From: Clostridium sp. Cult2
GTDB lineage: Bacteria; Bacillota; Clostridia; Tissierellales; Tepidimicrobiaceae
Assembly: GCF_021655075.1 (NCBI RefSeq)
Contig: NZ_PPXX01000021.1
Coordinates: forward strand, 1 to 42,554
Direction: 5' to 3'
DNA length: 42,554 bases
Part shown: positions 1 through 8,559 of the stretch, one piece after another
Layout: each line of letters begins with the position of its first letter
Numbering within the stretch: the stretch's first letter is position 1
The notes under the pieces: generated by a model
What the model was told of the DNA's origin: nothing
What the model saw: only the letters and a program-made list of their open reading frames with translations
The model's database searches: none
Position numbers and translations under genes: made by a program

Positions 1-1
1 A

Positions 2-880
2 CCGGTAGGTATTCCTGGAGCATTGATAATCGCAGTATTTGGATTCTTCTTTGCAACAGTATCTGCAAGACTTGTAGGTTTAGTAGGTAGTAGTAATAAT
101 CCGGTATCAGGAATGACTATAGCCACATTATTAATTACTTCCATCATATTCAAAGCCATAGGCTTTGATGGAGAAGAAGGTATGATAGGGGCTTTAGCTG
201 TAGGTTCAGTAATCTGTATCATAGCAGCTATGGCAGGAGATATGTCCCAGGACTTAAAAACTGGTTTCTTAGTTGGAGCTACTCCAAGGAAACAACAATA
301 TGGAGAATTGGTTGGTGCAGTAGCTTCAGGTTTAGCAATAGGTTTTGTATTATTATTACTAAATAAAGCATGGGGCTTTGGTTCATCTGAACTGCCAGCA
401 CCACAAGCTACTCTAATGAAATTAGTTATTGAGGGAGTAATGAGTGGAAACTTACCTTGGGCTCTAATCTTTACAGGAATAGGCATAGGTATAGTTGTTG
501 AATTATTGGGTATACAAATACTACCTTTCGCAGTAGGTCTATATCTACCAATTCACTTAAGTACACCAATTATGCTAGGTGGTATCATTAGAGGAATACT
601 TGAAAAGAGAAAAGAAGAAGAAAATATCCTTAGAGAAAAAGTTGAAGGTGGAGTATTATTCTCTTCCGGTCTTATAGCAGGAGAAGGCTTAATAGGAATA
701 CTATTGGCAATATTGGCCATAATACCAGTAGGAATAGATGCAGCAGGAGATACTATTACCGTTGCAGATAAAATTGCCTTTGGTAACGCTGTACTAGGTC
801 AATGGGGTTCTATTATCTTCTTTGCAGGTTTAGCATTCCTATTGATAAGGAAATCCTTCTTTGCTAAAGTAGAAAAATAA
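2..880 (+). CDS. OPT-family oligopeptide transporter, C-terminal part (5' end outside the window)
   Basis: The reading frame is open to the left edge: the codons before the first possible start read PVGIPGAL and continue the protein, so this is a 3' fragment. The visible ~290 residues are highly hydrophobic, with about seven or eight membrane spans. They carry stretches typical of the OPT/YSL family, such as VGLVGSSNNPVSGMTIATLL near the start and FAVGLYLPIHLSTPIMLGG about two-thirds along. OPT proteins are proton-coupled importers of small peptides or metal chelates at the cytoplasmic membrane. The fragment ends with a normal stop followed 12 bases later by a small PqqD-like gene, probably in the same transcript. 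The family call is firm; the substrate cannot be read from sequence. Confidence 0.9.
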   Translation, partial: PVGIPGALIIAVFGFFFATVSARLVGLVGSSNNPVSGMTIATLLITSIIFKAIGFDGEEGMIGALAVGSVICIIAAMAGDMSQDLKTGFLVGATPRKQQYGELVGAVASGLAIGFVLLLLNKAWGFGSSELPAPQATLMKLVIEGVMSGNLPWALIFTGIGIGIVVELLGIQILPFAVGLYLPIHLSTPIMLGGIIRGILEKRKEEENILREKVEGGVLFSSGLIAGEGLIGILLAILAIIPVGIDAAGDTITVADKIAFGNAVLGQWGSIIFFAGLAFLLIRKSFFAKVEK

Positions 881-892
881 TAGGGGAGAAAT

Positions 893-1240
893 ATGTTTAA
901 TAAAAATAAAAAGGCTCAAAACTATCTAGACTATATACCAAAAAAATCGGAAAAAATCCATTGGATTGAAAAAGAAGACGGATTAACTCAAATAATAATA
1001 TATAGGGATTCATTATTTGAAAGGATAGTTAGAAAACTATTTTTCACCCCAGATAAATATAAAATAGATTTGGATAAGATGGGTTCTTTTATATGGAATC
1101 AGATAGATGGAGAAAAAACCATATATGAAATATCCCAATTAGTAAAAGCTGAATTCAAAGAAGAAGCAGAACCTATATATGAAAGGCTTATCCAATATAT
1201 GAGTATATTGAAAAACAACAAATTCATAGAATTTATATAA
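893..1240 (+). CDS. PqqD-like small protein
   Basis: This is a soluble 115-residue protein without signal peptide or membrane span. Residues ~55-115 match the PqqD fold pattern: a strand reading KIDLDKMGSFIWNQIDG, then the helix KTIYEISQLVKAEF and a final acidic helix. PqqD proteins act as peptide-binding chaperones (RiPP recognition elements) for radical-SAM or other modifying enzymes, but many stand-alone copies have no known partner. Here no radical-SAM gene or precursor peptide is visible. The gene follows the OPT transporter by 12 bases, with GGGGAGAA as ribosome-binding site, and is closed by an intrinsic terminator. Its job beside a peptide transporter is unknown. Confidence 0.72.
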   Translation: MFNKNKKAQNYLDYIPKKSEKIHWIEKEDGLTQIIIYRDSLFERIVRKLFFTPDKYKIDLDKMGSFIWNQIDGEKTIYEISQLVKAEFKEEAEPIYERLIQYMSILKNNKFIEFI

Positions 1241-1243
1241 AAC

Positions 1244-1287
1244 AAACCTCCTAATTTAGATTCTTCTAAAATCAAATTAGGAGGTTT
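1244..1287 (+). terminator. Intrinsic terminator after the PqqD-like gene
   Basis: There is a perfect 14-bp stem (1244-1257 with 1274-1287; arm AAACCTCCTAATTT) around a 16-base loop, ending in a short T run. It begins three bases after the stop codon and closes the OPT/PqqD transcript. Confidence 0.85.
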
Positions 1288-1316
1288 TAATAATAGAATT
1301 TGGAATATGTCGAATA

Positions 1317-1345
1317 TTGTAAATAAATTAACAATATAGTATAAT
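1317..1345 (+). promoter_or_regulatory. Sigma-A-type promoter for the HD-GYP gene
   Basis: TTGTAA (1317-1322) and TATAAT (1340-1345) are separated by 17 bases, about 50 bases ahead of the start codon and downstream of the previous terminator. The -10 is perfect and the -35 matches four of six bases. Confidence 0.65.
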
Positions 1346-1395
1346 AGGCCTATAATAAATAGCACAAAAGAACTATTTGTTAGGAGGCTGTGTAT

Positions 1396-3129
1396 ATGTC
1401 AGTAAAATTGGATTTAAATGCCAGTAGATGGCTAAAAAGTCAAGCCAGCACTACAGAACGTAAATTAAAAAGAAAACAAAAAGAAATAATCGAACTATTA
1501 GATTATGATATAGGTATATCTTTTTTATTTAATGATGCTAGGAATATAGCTTTCATTAGGGGAATAAGCACTAAGGAAAATGATTTATGTGAAGATATTA
1601 TTTCACATACTATTTTTTTGAACAAAAGGCAATACAATTCAATAAAGGAATTGATAGATAAAAAGGATATAGTGGTAAATCACCACCATGGTAAATCATC
1701 CCTTATATTAGAAAATATGAAATCTGAAGTCCTTATTCCCATATTTAAATCAGATTTTTCTGATGACTTACCCATGAAATTAATAGGTTGTTTATACCTA
1801 GGTTCTACTACATATAAAGAATTTCCTTCAAAGGTTTTTTCTCAGGATAAAATAACAAATGAGAAAATTTCTGATATCTCAAAACTACTTACAATATGTT
1901 TAGCAAGATATGAACAGGTATATGATGCAATAAATATGATTGATGTATTTACGGATATTTTAAAACATAAGGACCAATTTTTGCCTAACCATAGTTATAA
2001 TGTGGCTAACTGGTGTAATGAAATTGGGATAGCATTAGGATATTCCTATGAAGAATTGTACAAACTAGTTTTTGCAGGTTTATTACATGATGCAGGGAAA
2101 TGCATGATAGATTCTAGTATATTAAATAAGAAGGGAATATTAACAGAAGAAGAATACTCAGTTGTAAAAAAACATCCTTTAGATAGTTATAGAATTGCTA
2201 AAAACTTATTTGGACATATATCTGGATTAAACGATATTCCCAATATGGTTAAATACCATCACGAAAGATATGATGGAAAAGGATATCCAGATGGTTTAAA
2301 AGGAGAAGAAATACCTTTTAACAGCTATATAATAGGTATTTCTGACGCAGTAGATGCCATGATGACAGACAGGCCTTATAAAAAAGCCAAATCAATAAAT
2401 GCAGTTATAAGGGAACTATATAGGAACAAAGGGAAACAATTTCATCCCAAATTAGTTGATATTATGGTGGAGAGATTGACAAGAGCTCAAAAACAGATTC
2501 ATGAAAGTTCCTTTCACGCTATTAGTTTAAGCTCATTAATAATTAGTTTTAGTGAGGATATAATTATCCTTGAAGGTACTTTATTAGAAGTGGAAGATTA
2601 CTTTGTATTCAAACCAACGGATGAAGGACAAGTAGAAAGTATTGATTTATCAGAAGCTACAGATATGGAAATGGTAGTTAAGGATTTAAGCAATTTAAAT
2701 TATTATGAAATCAAAGTGGAGGATTTTAATAACAATACTTTTTATCTCTCCTCTATAAAATTAATTCCATCTCCTAATGCATTTAATCTTCTTTGGAGCT
2801 TGGAAGGCATAATATATTGGCCTGATGGAAATAGAAAAACATTCATGGAAATTACACGAATAGGTGGAGATTCATTATCTTTCTGTTTATATAATAACAA
2901 AGCTATAGATATACCCTATGGGAAGCCTATAAAAGTGAATGTGTTGTTTGAAGAATTAGATGTAGATATTACCGGTAATATAGTAAAAAGCTATAACTTT
3001 GGTCCTTATAAATACTTAGATTTTCAATATACCAATATACCAGATGCAAAAAGGGATGCCATATATAGGCAATTGTTTAGAAAACAATTAGAATTGAGAA
3101 AAGCTATATCTGAATATAAATATAACTAA
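1396..3129 (+). CDS. HD-GYP domain phosphodiesterase with PilZ-like C-terminus
   Basis: 577 residues. Residues ~30-180 resemble a GAF-like sensory domain. An HD-GYP domain follows, with His231-Asp232 in LLHDAGK, then HHERYDGKGYPDG containing Gly296-Tyr297-Pro298. HD-GYP enzymes hydrolyse cyclic di-GMP to pGpG or GMP. The last ~170 residues contain a beta-rich segment and end in a helix reading RQLFRKQLELR, as PilZ domains do, but the canonical RxxxR cyclic-di-GMP-binding motif is not evident. I place the start at ATG 1396, which sits 8 bases after AGGAGG (1382-1387); the in-frame GTG at 1390 is only 2 bases from it. The gene is monocistronic, with its own promoter and a strong downstream terminator. 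It probably lowers cyclic-di-GMP in response to an intracellular signal. Confidence 0.9.
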   Translation: MSVKLDLNASRWLKSQASTTERKLKRKQKEIIELLDYDIGISFLFNDARNIAFIRGISTKENDLCEDIISHTIFLNKRQYNSIKELIDKKDIVVNHHHGKSSLILENMKSEVLIPIFKSDFSDDLPMKLIGCLYLGSTTYKEFPSKVFSQDKITNEKISDISKLLTICLARYEQVYDAINMIDVFTDILKHKDQFLPNHSYNVANWCNEIGIALGYSYEELYKLVFAGLLHDAGKCMIDSSILNKKGILTEEEYSVVKKHPLDSYRIAKNLFGHISGLNDIPNMVKYHHERYDGKGYPDGLKGEEIPFNSYIIGISDAVDAMMTDRPYKKAKSINAVIRELYRNKGKQFHPKLVDIMVERLTRAQKQIHESSFHAISLSSLIISFSEDIIILEGTLLEVEDYFVFKPTDEGQVESIDLSEATDMEMVVKDLSNLNYYEIKVEDFNNNTFYLSSIKLIPSPNAFNLLWSLEGIIYWPDGNRKTFMEITRIGGDSLSFCLYNNKAIDIPYGKPIKVNVLFEELDVDITGNIVKSYNFGPYKYLDFQYTNIPDAKRDAIYRQLFRKQLELRKAISEYKYN

Positions 3130-3144
3130 AATAAGTGAACAGCA

Positions 3145-3170
3145 TTCTTTCAAGGGGACAATTGAAAGAA
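3145..3170. other. Small perfect hairpin upstream of the terminator
   Basis: TTCTTTCAA (3145-3153) pairs perfectly with 3162-3170 around an 8-base loop GGGGACAA. It sits between the HD-GYP stop codon and the main terminator and has no T tract of its own. It may protect the mRNA 3' end. Confidence 0.45.
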
Positions 3171-3171
3171 C

Positions 3172-3230
3172 AAAAAAATTAAACAGCCAAAGTTCGATAT
3201 TTTATCGGACGGAGGCTGTTTAATTTTTTT
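3172..3230 (+). terminator. Intrinsic, probably bidirectional terminator after the HD-GYP gene
   Basis: A perfect 17-bp stem (3172-3188 with 3214-3230) has seven A on the left and seven T on the right flanking the GC core CAGCC/GGCTG. The rest of the gene-free interval 3130-3431 holds the small hairpin at 3145, an AT-rich dyad at 3254-3286 and no convincing reading frame. Confidence 0.85.
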
Positions 3231-3253
3231 GTTGTATAAATATTTTAAAAAAA

Positions 3254-3286
3254 CTATAATTTTTGTAGGAAAATGCAAAATTATAG
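3254..3286. promoter_or_regulatory. AT-rich inverted repeat ahead of the DUF5058/M20 operon
   Basis: CTATAATTTT (3254-3263) is repeated perfectly inverted at 3277-3286 with a 13-base spacer. It lies ~145-180 bases upstream of the first operon gene. It could be an operator for the nearby PucR-type regulator or only AT-rich coincidence. I could not place a clean -35/-10 pair for this operon; TATAAA at 3392-3397 is the best -10 candidate. Confidence 0.3.
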
Positions 3287-3431
3287 AATAGTTAAACTAT
3301 TAACGAAGGAATGTACAAAAATTACAAAGCTACAAAATCAGTATTAAATCTCTAAAATACTCACAAATCTTATTGTATAAATATGTAGTAGTATAAAAGT
3401 ACAGACAATAAATATTTAGGAGGGAATGGGC

Positions 3432-4127
3432 ATGAAGGAATATTTAAAAGTAGCAAATGATCCAATTCTTTGGTTAATATGCCTACCAGTAGTAGCGATG
3501 GTAGGAGTTCAAGCAATTATATTTTCTAAAAGAGCATTTGTAGCTGCAAAATCTGCAGAGCTTACAAAGCAAGAATGTAAAGATGCATTTAGAATTGGTG
3601 CAGTAGCAGCAATAGGACCTGCCGTAGCGGTATTTGTTGTAATGCTTGGAATGATGGCAGTAGTAGGAGGGCCTATGACTTGGTTAAGATTATCAGTAAT
3701 AGGATCTGCACCTACAGAATTAGCAGCTTCTACAATGGGAGCAAAGGCAATGGGAGTTGAATTTGGCGGAGAAGGTTATGGAGTTTTAGAATATGCTAAC
3801 TCCGTTTGGGCAATGACTCTAAATGGTATCGGTTGGCTTGTATTTGCAGGTTTGTTTACCCATAAATTAGAGGGAATGAGAAACAAATTTGCAAAAGGAG
3901 ATTCAAAACTTATAGGAGAAATAAGTGGAGCTGCCATGTTAGGTGCTATGGCATATCTTTTAGGAGGCCATTTAATAGCAGGTGGAGGAAGATTGGTATC
4001 AGCATTAGCAGCAGGAATAGCAATGATATTATTAGGAATGTTATCGCAAAAATTTCCAAAGCTTGTGGAATATAATTTAGGAATTGCAATGGTTGTAGGG
4101 ATGGTTGCAGGAGTTATATATGTATAA
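3432..4127 (+). CDS. DUF5058 family membrane protein
   Basis: 231 residues with about six membrane spans and glycine/alanine-rich helices. The pattern (NDPILWLICLPVVAMVGVQA at the N-terminus, then RIGAVAAIGPAVAVFVVMLG) fits the uncharacterised DUF5058 membrane family. I choose ATG 3432, because AGGAGG at 3418-3423 lies 8 bases upstream; the ATG at 3426 almost touches it. It is the first gene of a tight operon with another membrane protein (19 bases later) and an M20 peptidase. The two membrane proteins probably form one transporter whose cargo is cut by the peptidase; this is inference from context. Several conserved-looking Gly/Ala helices but no nucleotide-binding motif argue for a secondary carrier. 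Confidence 0.75.
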   Translation: MKEYLKVANDPILWLICLPVVAMVGVQAIIFSKRAFVAAKSAELTKQECKDAFRIGAVAAIGPAVAVFVVMLGMMAVVGGPMTWLRLSVIGSAPTELAASTMGAKAMGVEFGGEGYGVLEYANSVWAMTLNGIGWLVFAGLFTHKLEGMRNKFAKGDSKLIGEISGAAMLGAMAYLLGGHLIAGGGRLVSALAAGIAMILLGMLSQKFPKLVEYNLGIAMVVGMVAGVIYV

Positions 4128-4146
4128 GATAACAGGAGGGATATAA

Positions 4147-4854
4147 ATGGAAAATAATGCAAAACAAGCTTATTATGAAGACTTTACCAAACCAATTGTA
4201 AAAACAGGAAGATGGACATTGTTTGTGACAGTAGCTTTATCTTTTCTTCCACCACTTTATCTATGGATTAGATACGGAGCATTACCACCATTAAAATCAA
4301 TATTTACAGGATGGTTTTTAATAGCCTCAATTTATGGAAGTTATTATATTGTTGAACCTATATCCTATTTTCCAGTTTTAGGAGTAGCAGGGACCTATAT
4401 GGTATGTTTAGCAGGGAACATAGGAAATATGAGAGTTCCTTGTGCAGCAGTTGCTCAGGAAGCGTTAAAGGTAGCTCCAGGTACTAAAAAGGCAGAGTTA
4501 GTAGCTACTTTAGGAATTGCAGGTTCTATTATTACAAATCTAATAGTAGTTACAATAGCAGCTATAGCAGGAAATAGTTTGATGAATATATTTCCTCCTG
4601 TGGTATTAAAAGCGTTTGACTTTGTATTACCATCTATATTTGGCTCAATGTTCGCCATGTTTGCAGTTAAATATCCTAAATATGGAGCATTTGCTATAAG
4701 TTTAACATTATTCCTTTTAGGAGTTGTAAAAGTATTGCCAGTATGGCTTTTAATTCCTGTATGTGTATTCAGTACAATACTTTTTGCAACAAAATCATAT
4801 AAAAAGAAAAGTAGCCAACAATATAAAGATATCAGTTATGGTAGAGAGAATTAG
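4147..4854 (+). CDS. Uncharacterised membrane protein paired with DUF5058
   Basis: 235 residues, five to six membrane spans, and a lysine-rich cytoplasmic tail (KSYKKKSSQQ). I do not recognise a named family. A central stretch, CLAGNIGNMRVPCAAVAQEA, looks like a conserved polar/cysteine-containing loop between helices and could be functional. The ribosome-binding site AGGAGG lies at 4135-4140. It sits between the DUF5058 gene and the M20 peptidase gene with 19- and 12-base gaps, so co-translation and joint function are likely, probably as the second half of a two-part transporter. Confidence 0.7.
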   Translation: MENNAKQAYYEDFTKPIVKTGRWTLFVTVALSFLPPLYLWIRYGALPPLKSIFTGWFLIASIYGSYYIVEPISYFPVLGVAGTYMVCLAGNIGNMRVPCAAVAQEALKVAPGTKKAELVATLGIAGSIITNLIVVTIAAIAGNSLMNIFPPVVLKAFDFVLPSIFGSMFAMFAVKYPKYGAFAISLTLFLLGVVKVLPVWLLIPVCVFSTILFATKSYKKKSSQQYKDISYGREN

Positions 4855-4866
4855 GAGGAAAAGAAT

Positions 4867-6042
4867 ATGAAAGACAAAAATGTATTAGAGTATATTGATA
4901 AAGATGAAACCATAGAACTACTTCAACAGATGATAGCTTTTAAAACAGTTAATGAACCAGGTGATGAATTACCTTTGGCAAAATTCATAAAAGAGAAACT
5001 AGATGAAATTGGTGTAGAGGCAGTAATTGATGATTTAGGAAATAATAGGGGTAATGTAATAGGTAGATTAAAAGGTACTGGAGAAAGAGAAGCTCTCTTG
5101 TTCAATGGCCATTTAGATACAGTTCCTCCAGGAGATATTGAATGGGAACACGACCCATATAGTGGGAAATTAGTAGACGGAAAGATATATGGAAGAGGTT
5201 CTGTGGATATGAAAGGAGGGCTTGCAGCAGCATTAATAGCTCTTAAAGCAGTAAAAAAAGCTGGATGGAAACTAAAAGGTGATTTTATTTATTCTGCTAC
5301 TGCAGGAGAGGAAACTGATAGTATTGGTGCTGTAAAATTTGTAAAAGATGGAGGACTAAATGGTGTAGGAGCCATAATAATTGGAGAACCAAGTTCAAAT
5401 GGAATAAATATAGCTGAAAAAGGTGCATTTTGGGTTGAAATAACTACTTATGGGAAAACAGCCCATGGTGCATTCCCAGAAAAAGGTGTAAATGCTGTAG
5501 TCAATGCCAAGGCCTTATTATCTGAATTATTAAATTATAAGTTTAAATGTGAAGAAAATGAAATCCTCGGACATTCTACTATGAATATATCCACTATAAA
5601 TGGAGGAGTAAAGACCAATGTTGTACCGGATAAATGCAGAATAACTATAGATATGAGAACAGTACCAGGTACAGAACATAAGGAAATAATAAAGGATTTC
5701 GAAGAAATTATAGATAATTTATCTAAAAAGGTAGATGGCTTTAAAGCGGATATTAAGATTTTAAACGATAGGGCAGCTGTAGAAACAAAAGGAGATAATC
5801 CATTCGTAAAATTGGCAGAAGAAACCGTTAAAGAAGAATTCAATAAAACCATTAAGGGACAAGGAGTAAACTTTTATACCGATGCATCCATATTTTTACC
5901 CCATAAGCAAATACCTTGTATATTTTATGGACCAGGGGATGGGGATATGGCACATCAACCAAATGAACATGTAACAATAGATAGCCTATTAGAAGCAGTG
6001 CAATTCTATATAGCAATCATTGAAAAATATCTTGTATTATAA
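4867..6042 (+). CDS. M20 family metallopeptidase (ArgE/DapE type)
   Basis: 391 residues, a normal length for the family. The metal ligands and catalytic residues can be followed: His82 and Asp84 in NGHLDTVPPGD, bridging Asp114 in RGSVDMKGG, the Glu148-Glu149 pair in AGEETDS, Glu174 in IIGEPSSN and a final His363 in MAHQPNEH. Between them lies the lid/dimerisation domain (KGAFWVEITTYGKTAHGAFP). Such enzymes remove acyl or aminoacyl groups from small peptides or N-acyl amino acids in the cytoplasm with two zinc or cobalt ions. The substrate is not determined by these motifs. It is the last gene of the DUF5058 operon and is followed by an intrinsic terminator, so hydrolysis of an imported peptide or acyl-amino acid is the simplest idea. 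Confidence 0.9.
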   Translation: MKDKNVLEYIDKDETIELLQQMIAFKTVNEPGDELPLAKFIKEKLDEIGVEAVIDDLGNNRGNVIGRLKGTGEREALLFNGHLDTVPPGDIEWEHDPYSGKLVDGKIYGRGSVDMKGGLAAALIALKAVKKAGWKLKGDFIYSATAGEETDSIGAVKFVKDGGLNGVGAIIIGEPSSNGINIAEKGAFWVEITTYGKTAHGAFPEKGVNAVVNAKALLSELLNYKFKCEENEILGHSTMNISTINGGVKTNVVPDKCRITIDMRTVPGTEHKEIIKDFEEIIDNLSKKVDGFKADIKILNDRAAVETKGDNPFVKLAEETVKEEFNKTIKGQGVNFYTDASIFLPHKQIPCIFYGPGDGDMAHQPNEHVTIDSLLEAVQFYIAIIEKYLVL

Positions 6043-6087
6043 GATATATTCTGCTATAAATTGTAAAAAGATTGTTTATAGAATAAT

Positions 6088-6138
6088 AAAAACAACTTCC
6101 TAGTTTGATAAGTAGCATAAACTGGGAAGTTGTTTTTT
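6088..6138 (+). terminator. Intrinsic terminator after the M20 operon
   Basis: A 19-bp stem (6088-6106 with 6119-6137) with a single G-U pair and core ACAACTTCC, ending in six T (6133-6138). Confidence 0.85.
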
Positions 6139-6210
6139 GGTCTATAATGTCTAATATTATTTAATATGTTATAATAAAATTAATATATAAAATAGGGGAG
6201 ATAATATAGC

Positions 6211-7845
6211 ATGGGTGTAACAATAGGAGAGGTATTGAACACAAAATTCTTTGCAGAATATCAATTGATTGCAGGTGGAAAAGGATTAGATAGAGAAATA
6301 CAAGCTGTATCACTTTTCGATGCACCTGATGGACATAAATGGGTTAAAGGAAAGGAGTTTATGCTTTCCTCTGGATATTTATTCAAAGATAATTCCGATT
6401 ATTTTAAAGAGGTAATATTATTTTTATACAAACAAAACTCAACTTGCATGGCAATAAAACGGGACAGATATTTGGGAGAGGTTCCAAAAGAGGTAATAGA
6501 TTTATGTAATGATTTAGGGTTCCCGTTAATCAATGTTCCAAATGGTGTGGCTTGGATTGATATAATAAATGCTGTTAATTCCATTGTGATGAATAGATAT
6601 ATAACTCATATTATTGATAGAAAGAATGCTGATAAACTTGTATTAAGAAGCGATAATTTTCACAAAAAAATCGAGAAAACCATGATATGTCTTTCGGAAG
6701 AATTAAAATATCCATTAACAATAGTGGATATTTTGGAAGAAGAAATCTTCAATTATCCTAAAGAACAACAATTTGTGAAAAGTGAAATTCCTTTTACTAA
6801 AGAGGACGATTATCCATTTAATTATCAAAAGGAAATATTATGTGACAAACTAAATATTTGTAGGATAACTAATATAGAAGATAAAGAGAAATGTTCTTTT
6901 ATAACCATACCCATAGTAATTAAGGGTGTGACAGTATCAAAACTAATCGTATGGGAACGTTTTGAGAAAATTGATTACTATGATTTGTTTGTCATAAGAC
7001 TTAGCTATATGTTGCTTTTAGAGTTGTACGAGCAGATTTATCTAATGAATTCTTTTGAAAGGCGATTTTATGATGACCTCATTAGGTCCTTAATAAATGG
7101 TGAACTAGATTCAAAACAAAGCCTAATAGAAGCAATAAATAGTGTACAAGATTTTAAGCTAAATATTGAAAATAAGTTCATATGTATCTGTATAAAACAG
7201 AATAAGAATAATCCATCTTTTTATAATAGCCGTGAAAAAATATCTACCACTTTTTTGCTTAATATTCCAAAGGACAAGTCTATATTTGGAATAACAGATG
7301 ATAATACCATAATTCTCATATATGATGTCCAAAATTATAACAATAAAGATATAATTAAGAACGTAAAAAGAGATTTTGAAGGTATATTTAAAGAAATAAA
7401 AAACAATTTCCCAGATAGAAAAATAAAATTAGGAATAGGAGATATGGTAGATGATATCTGTTCCATAAAGAAAAGCTATATAGGGTCTTTGAAAGCAGTA
7501 GACATTGGTTCTTATATTTACACAGATGGGGAAATGATAGCCTTTGAAGATTTAGGACCCTTTGGATTATTACGGCTGGAAAGTATTCAAGAAAAGGATT
7601 TTAAAAACAATTTTAGTAATATAGCCCCCTTATTAGAAGAGCCAGATAGTGAGGAGTTAATATCTACACTAAAAGTTTATTTAGAAAGTGAATCCAATTG
7701 TAATTTAGCTGCAAAGAAACTATTCGTTCACAGTAATACCGTAAGATATAGAATTGCAAAGATACAACAAATTTGCAATATTGACTTAGAGAATCCTATT
7801 GAAAGATTAAAAGCAGAAATATCATTAAAATTCATAGCAAATTAA
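6211..7845 (+). CDS. PucR family transcriptional regulator
   Basis: 544 residues. The N-terminal ~125 residues match the PucR sensory domain (AGGKGLDREIQAVSLFDAPD, then KGKEFMLSSGYLFKD). A ~250-residue middle part resembles the GGDEF-like linker of CdaR/PucR proteins. The C-terminal ~60 residues are the PucR helix-turn-helix, with NCNLAAKKLFVHSNTVRYRI. Relatives control purine, proline or sugar-acid catabolism in response to a small ligand. The gene lies just downstream of the M20 operon but behind its terminator, and has its own likely -10 (TATAAT, 6170-6175) without a clear -35. The adjacent M20/DUF5058 operon is the natural target candidate. The ribosome-binding site GGGGAG ends 10 bases before the ATG. 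Confidence 0.88.
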   Translation: MGVTIGEVLNTKFFAEYQLIAGGKGLDREIQAVSLFDAPDGHKWVKGKEFMLSSGYLFKDNSDYFKEVILFLYKQNSTCMAIKRDRYLGEVPKEVIDLCNDLGFPLINVPNGVAWIDIINAVNSIVMNRYITHIIDRKNADKLVLRSDNFHKKIEKTMICLSEELKYPLTIVDILEEEIFNYPKEQQFVKSEIPFTKEDDYPFNYQKEILCDKLNICRITNIEDKEKCSFITIPIVIKGVTVSKLIVWERFEKIDYYDLFVIRLSYMLLLELYEQIYLMNSFERRFYDDLIRSLINGELDSKQSLIEAINSVQDFKLNIENKFICICIKQNKNNPSFYNSREKISTTFLLNIPKDKSIFGITDDNTIILIYDVQNYNNKDIIKNVKRDFEGIFKEIKNNFPDRKIKLGIGDMVDDICSIKKSYIGSLKAVDIGSYIYTDGEMIAFEDLGPFGLLRLESIQEKDFKNNFSNIAPLLEEPDSEELISTLKVYLESESNCNLAAKKLFVHSNTVRYRIAKIQQICNIDLENPIERLKAEISLKFIAN

Positions 7846-7890
7846 AATAAGTTCCCTTTTTGGTGCCAGGCACCGAAAAGAGAACTTATT
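7846..7890. terminator. Bidirectional terminator hairpin between convergent genes
   Basis: This near-perfect hairpin of ~21 bp with one mismatch begins directly after the PucR stop codon. AATAAGTTC pairs with GAACTTATT on the outside, and the tip is GGTGC-CAG-GCACC. The opposing ECF gene ends three bases beyond it. The tip resembles the GCCAGGCACT element at the ends of two later genes (34740, 36013). Confidence 0.75.
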
Positions 7891-7893
7891 ATT

Positions 7894-8400
7894 TTATCTA
7901 TCCCTTTCATAAGCTCTCACAATAGATGGTATCAATAAAATTTGAATTATTATTCCAGGTAAGGCTGTAAGGGTAATCCCCTTAATATATAGGCCTAAAG
8001 GAGGCATTGGAATAGAAAAAAATGTCCCAAGAATTAACACCACCAATGCAGCACATATTCTACCAATTAGCATACTAATAATTAACGAAGGCATTAAGGT
8101 CATTTTGACTTTTCTATATAGATAGCCAGATATAAGACCATAGACTGCCAACTCTACCAACATAACCCAAATAATTGGGATTGGTGGCATTCCAGTTAGA
8201 AAATGATTAAGAGTAGGAGAAATAATACCTACAATAAGTCCTAAAGATGAACCTAATATTAGTCCAGAAATCAATACGGGAATATGCATAGGAAGAAAAA
8301 TAGCTCCATTAATCCCTGACATATGTACTATCATAGGAAGGATAATACCAATGGCTATTAATAAAGCCGCAGTGACTAAATCTTTCGTTTTAAACCTCAT
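7894..8400 (-). CDS. ECF transporter S component, substrate unknown
   Basis: 168 residues and about five membrane spans. The segment HMSGINGAIFLPMHIPVLIS, followed by GLILGSSLGLIVGIISP and GMPPIP, is the hallmark of the ECF substrate-binding (S) subunits. These bind a vitamin or other micronutrient and dock to a shared EcfAAT energising module encoded elsewhere. I start at ATG 8400, which has AAAGGAG seven bases upstream on the minus strand; the longer frame back to 8475 runs through the promoter. No riboswitch fits in the ~28-base leader, so the substrate cannot be inferred from regulation. It is transcribed away from the LTA-synthase-like genes. Confidence 0.8.
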   Translation of the reverse strand: MRFKTKDLVTAALLIAIGIILPMIVHMSGINGAIFLPMHIPVLISGLILGSSLGLIVGIISPTLNHFLTGMPPIPIIWVMLVELAVYGLISGYLYRKVKMTLMPSLIISMLIGRICAALVVLILGTFFSIPMPPLGLYIKGITLTALPGIIIQILLIPSIVRAYERDR

Positions 8401-8434
8401 GATTATCTCCTTTCTTTTCAAGTTGTACTTATAC

Positions 8435-8463
8435 ATTATACAATCATTTAAAGATTTTTCCAA
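8435..8463 (-). promoter_or_regulatory. Sigma-A-type promoter for the ECF S component
   Basis: On the minus strand, TTGGAA (8463-8458) and TATAAT (8440-8435) are exactly 17 bases apart. Predicted transcription starts near 8428, giving a short leader before ATG 8400. Confidence 0.7.
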
Positions 8464-8559
8464 CATACAATCCAATATTTCTCAAAAACTTGCATGGAAG
8501 TCAGTATTGGTGTAAATTATTATTATATCAAAATATTATGTCTCGTTGGAGGAATGTGA

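Noticed and set aside
3373-3397. TTGTAT...TATAAA as promoter of the DUF5058 operon
   Set aside because: The spacing is only 13 bases, too short for a normal sigma-A promoter. Left as unassigned.
8401-8475. Longer N-terminus for the ECF S component
   Set aside because: It covers the -10 and -35 of the minus-strand promoter. ATG 8400 has the ribosome-binding site.
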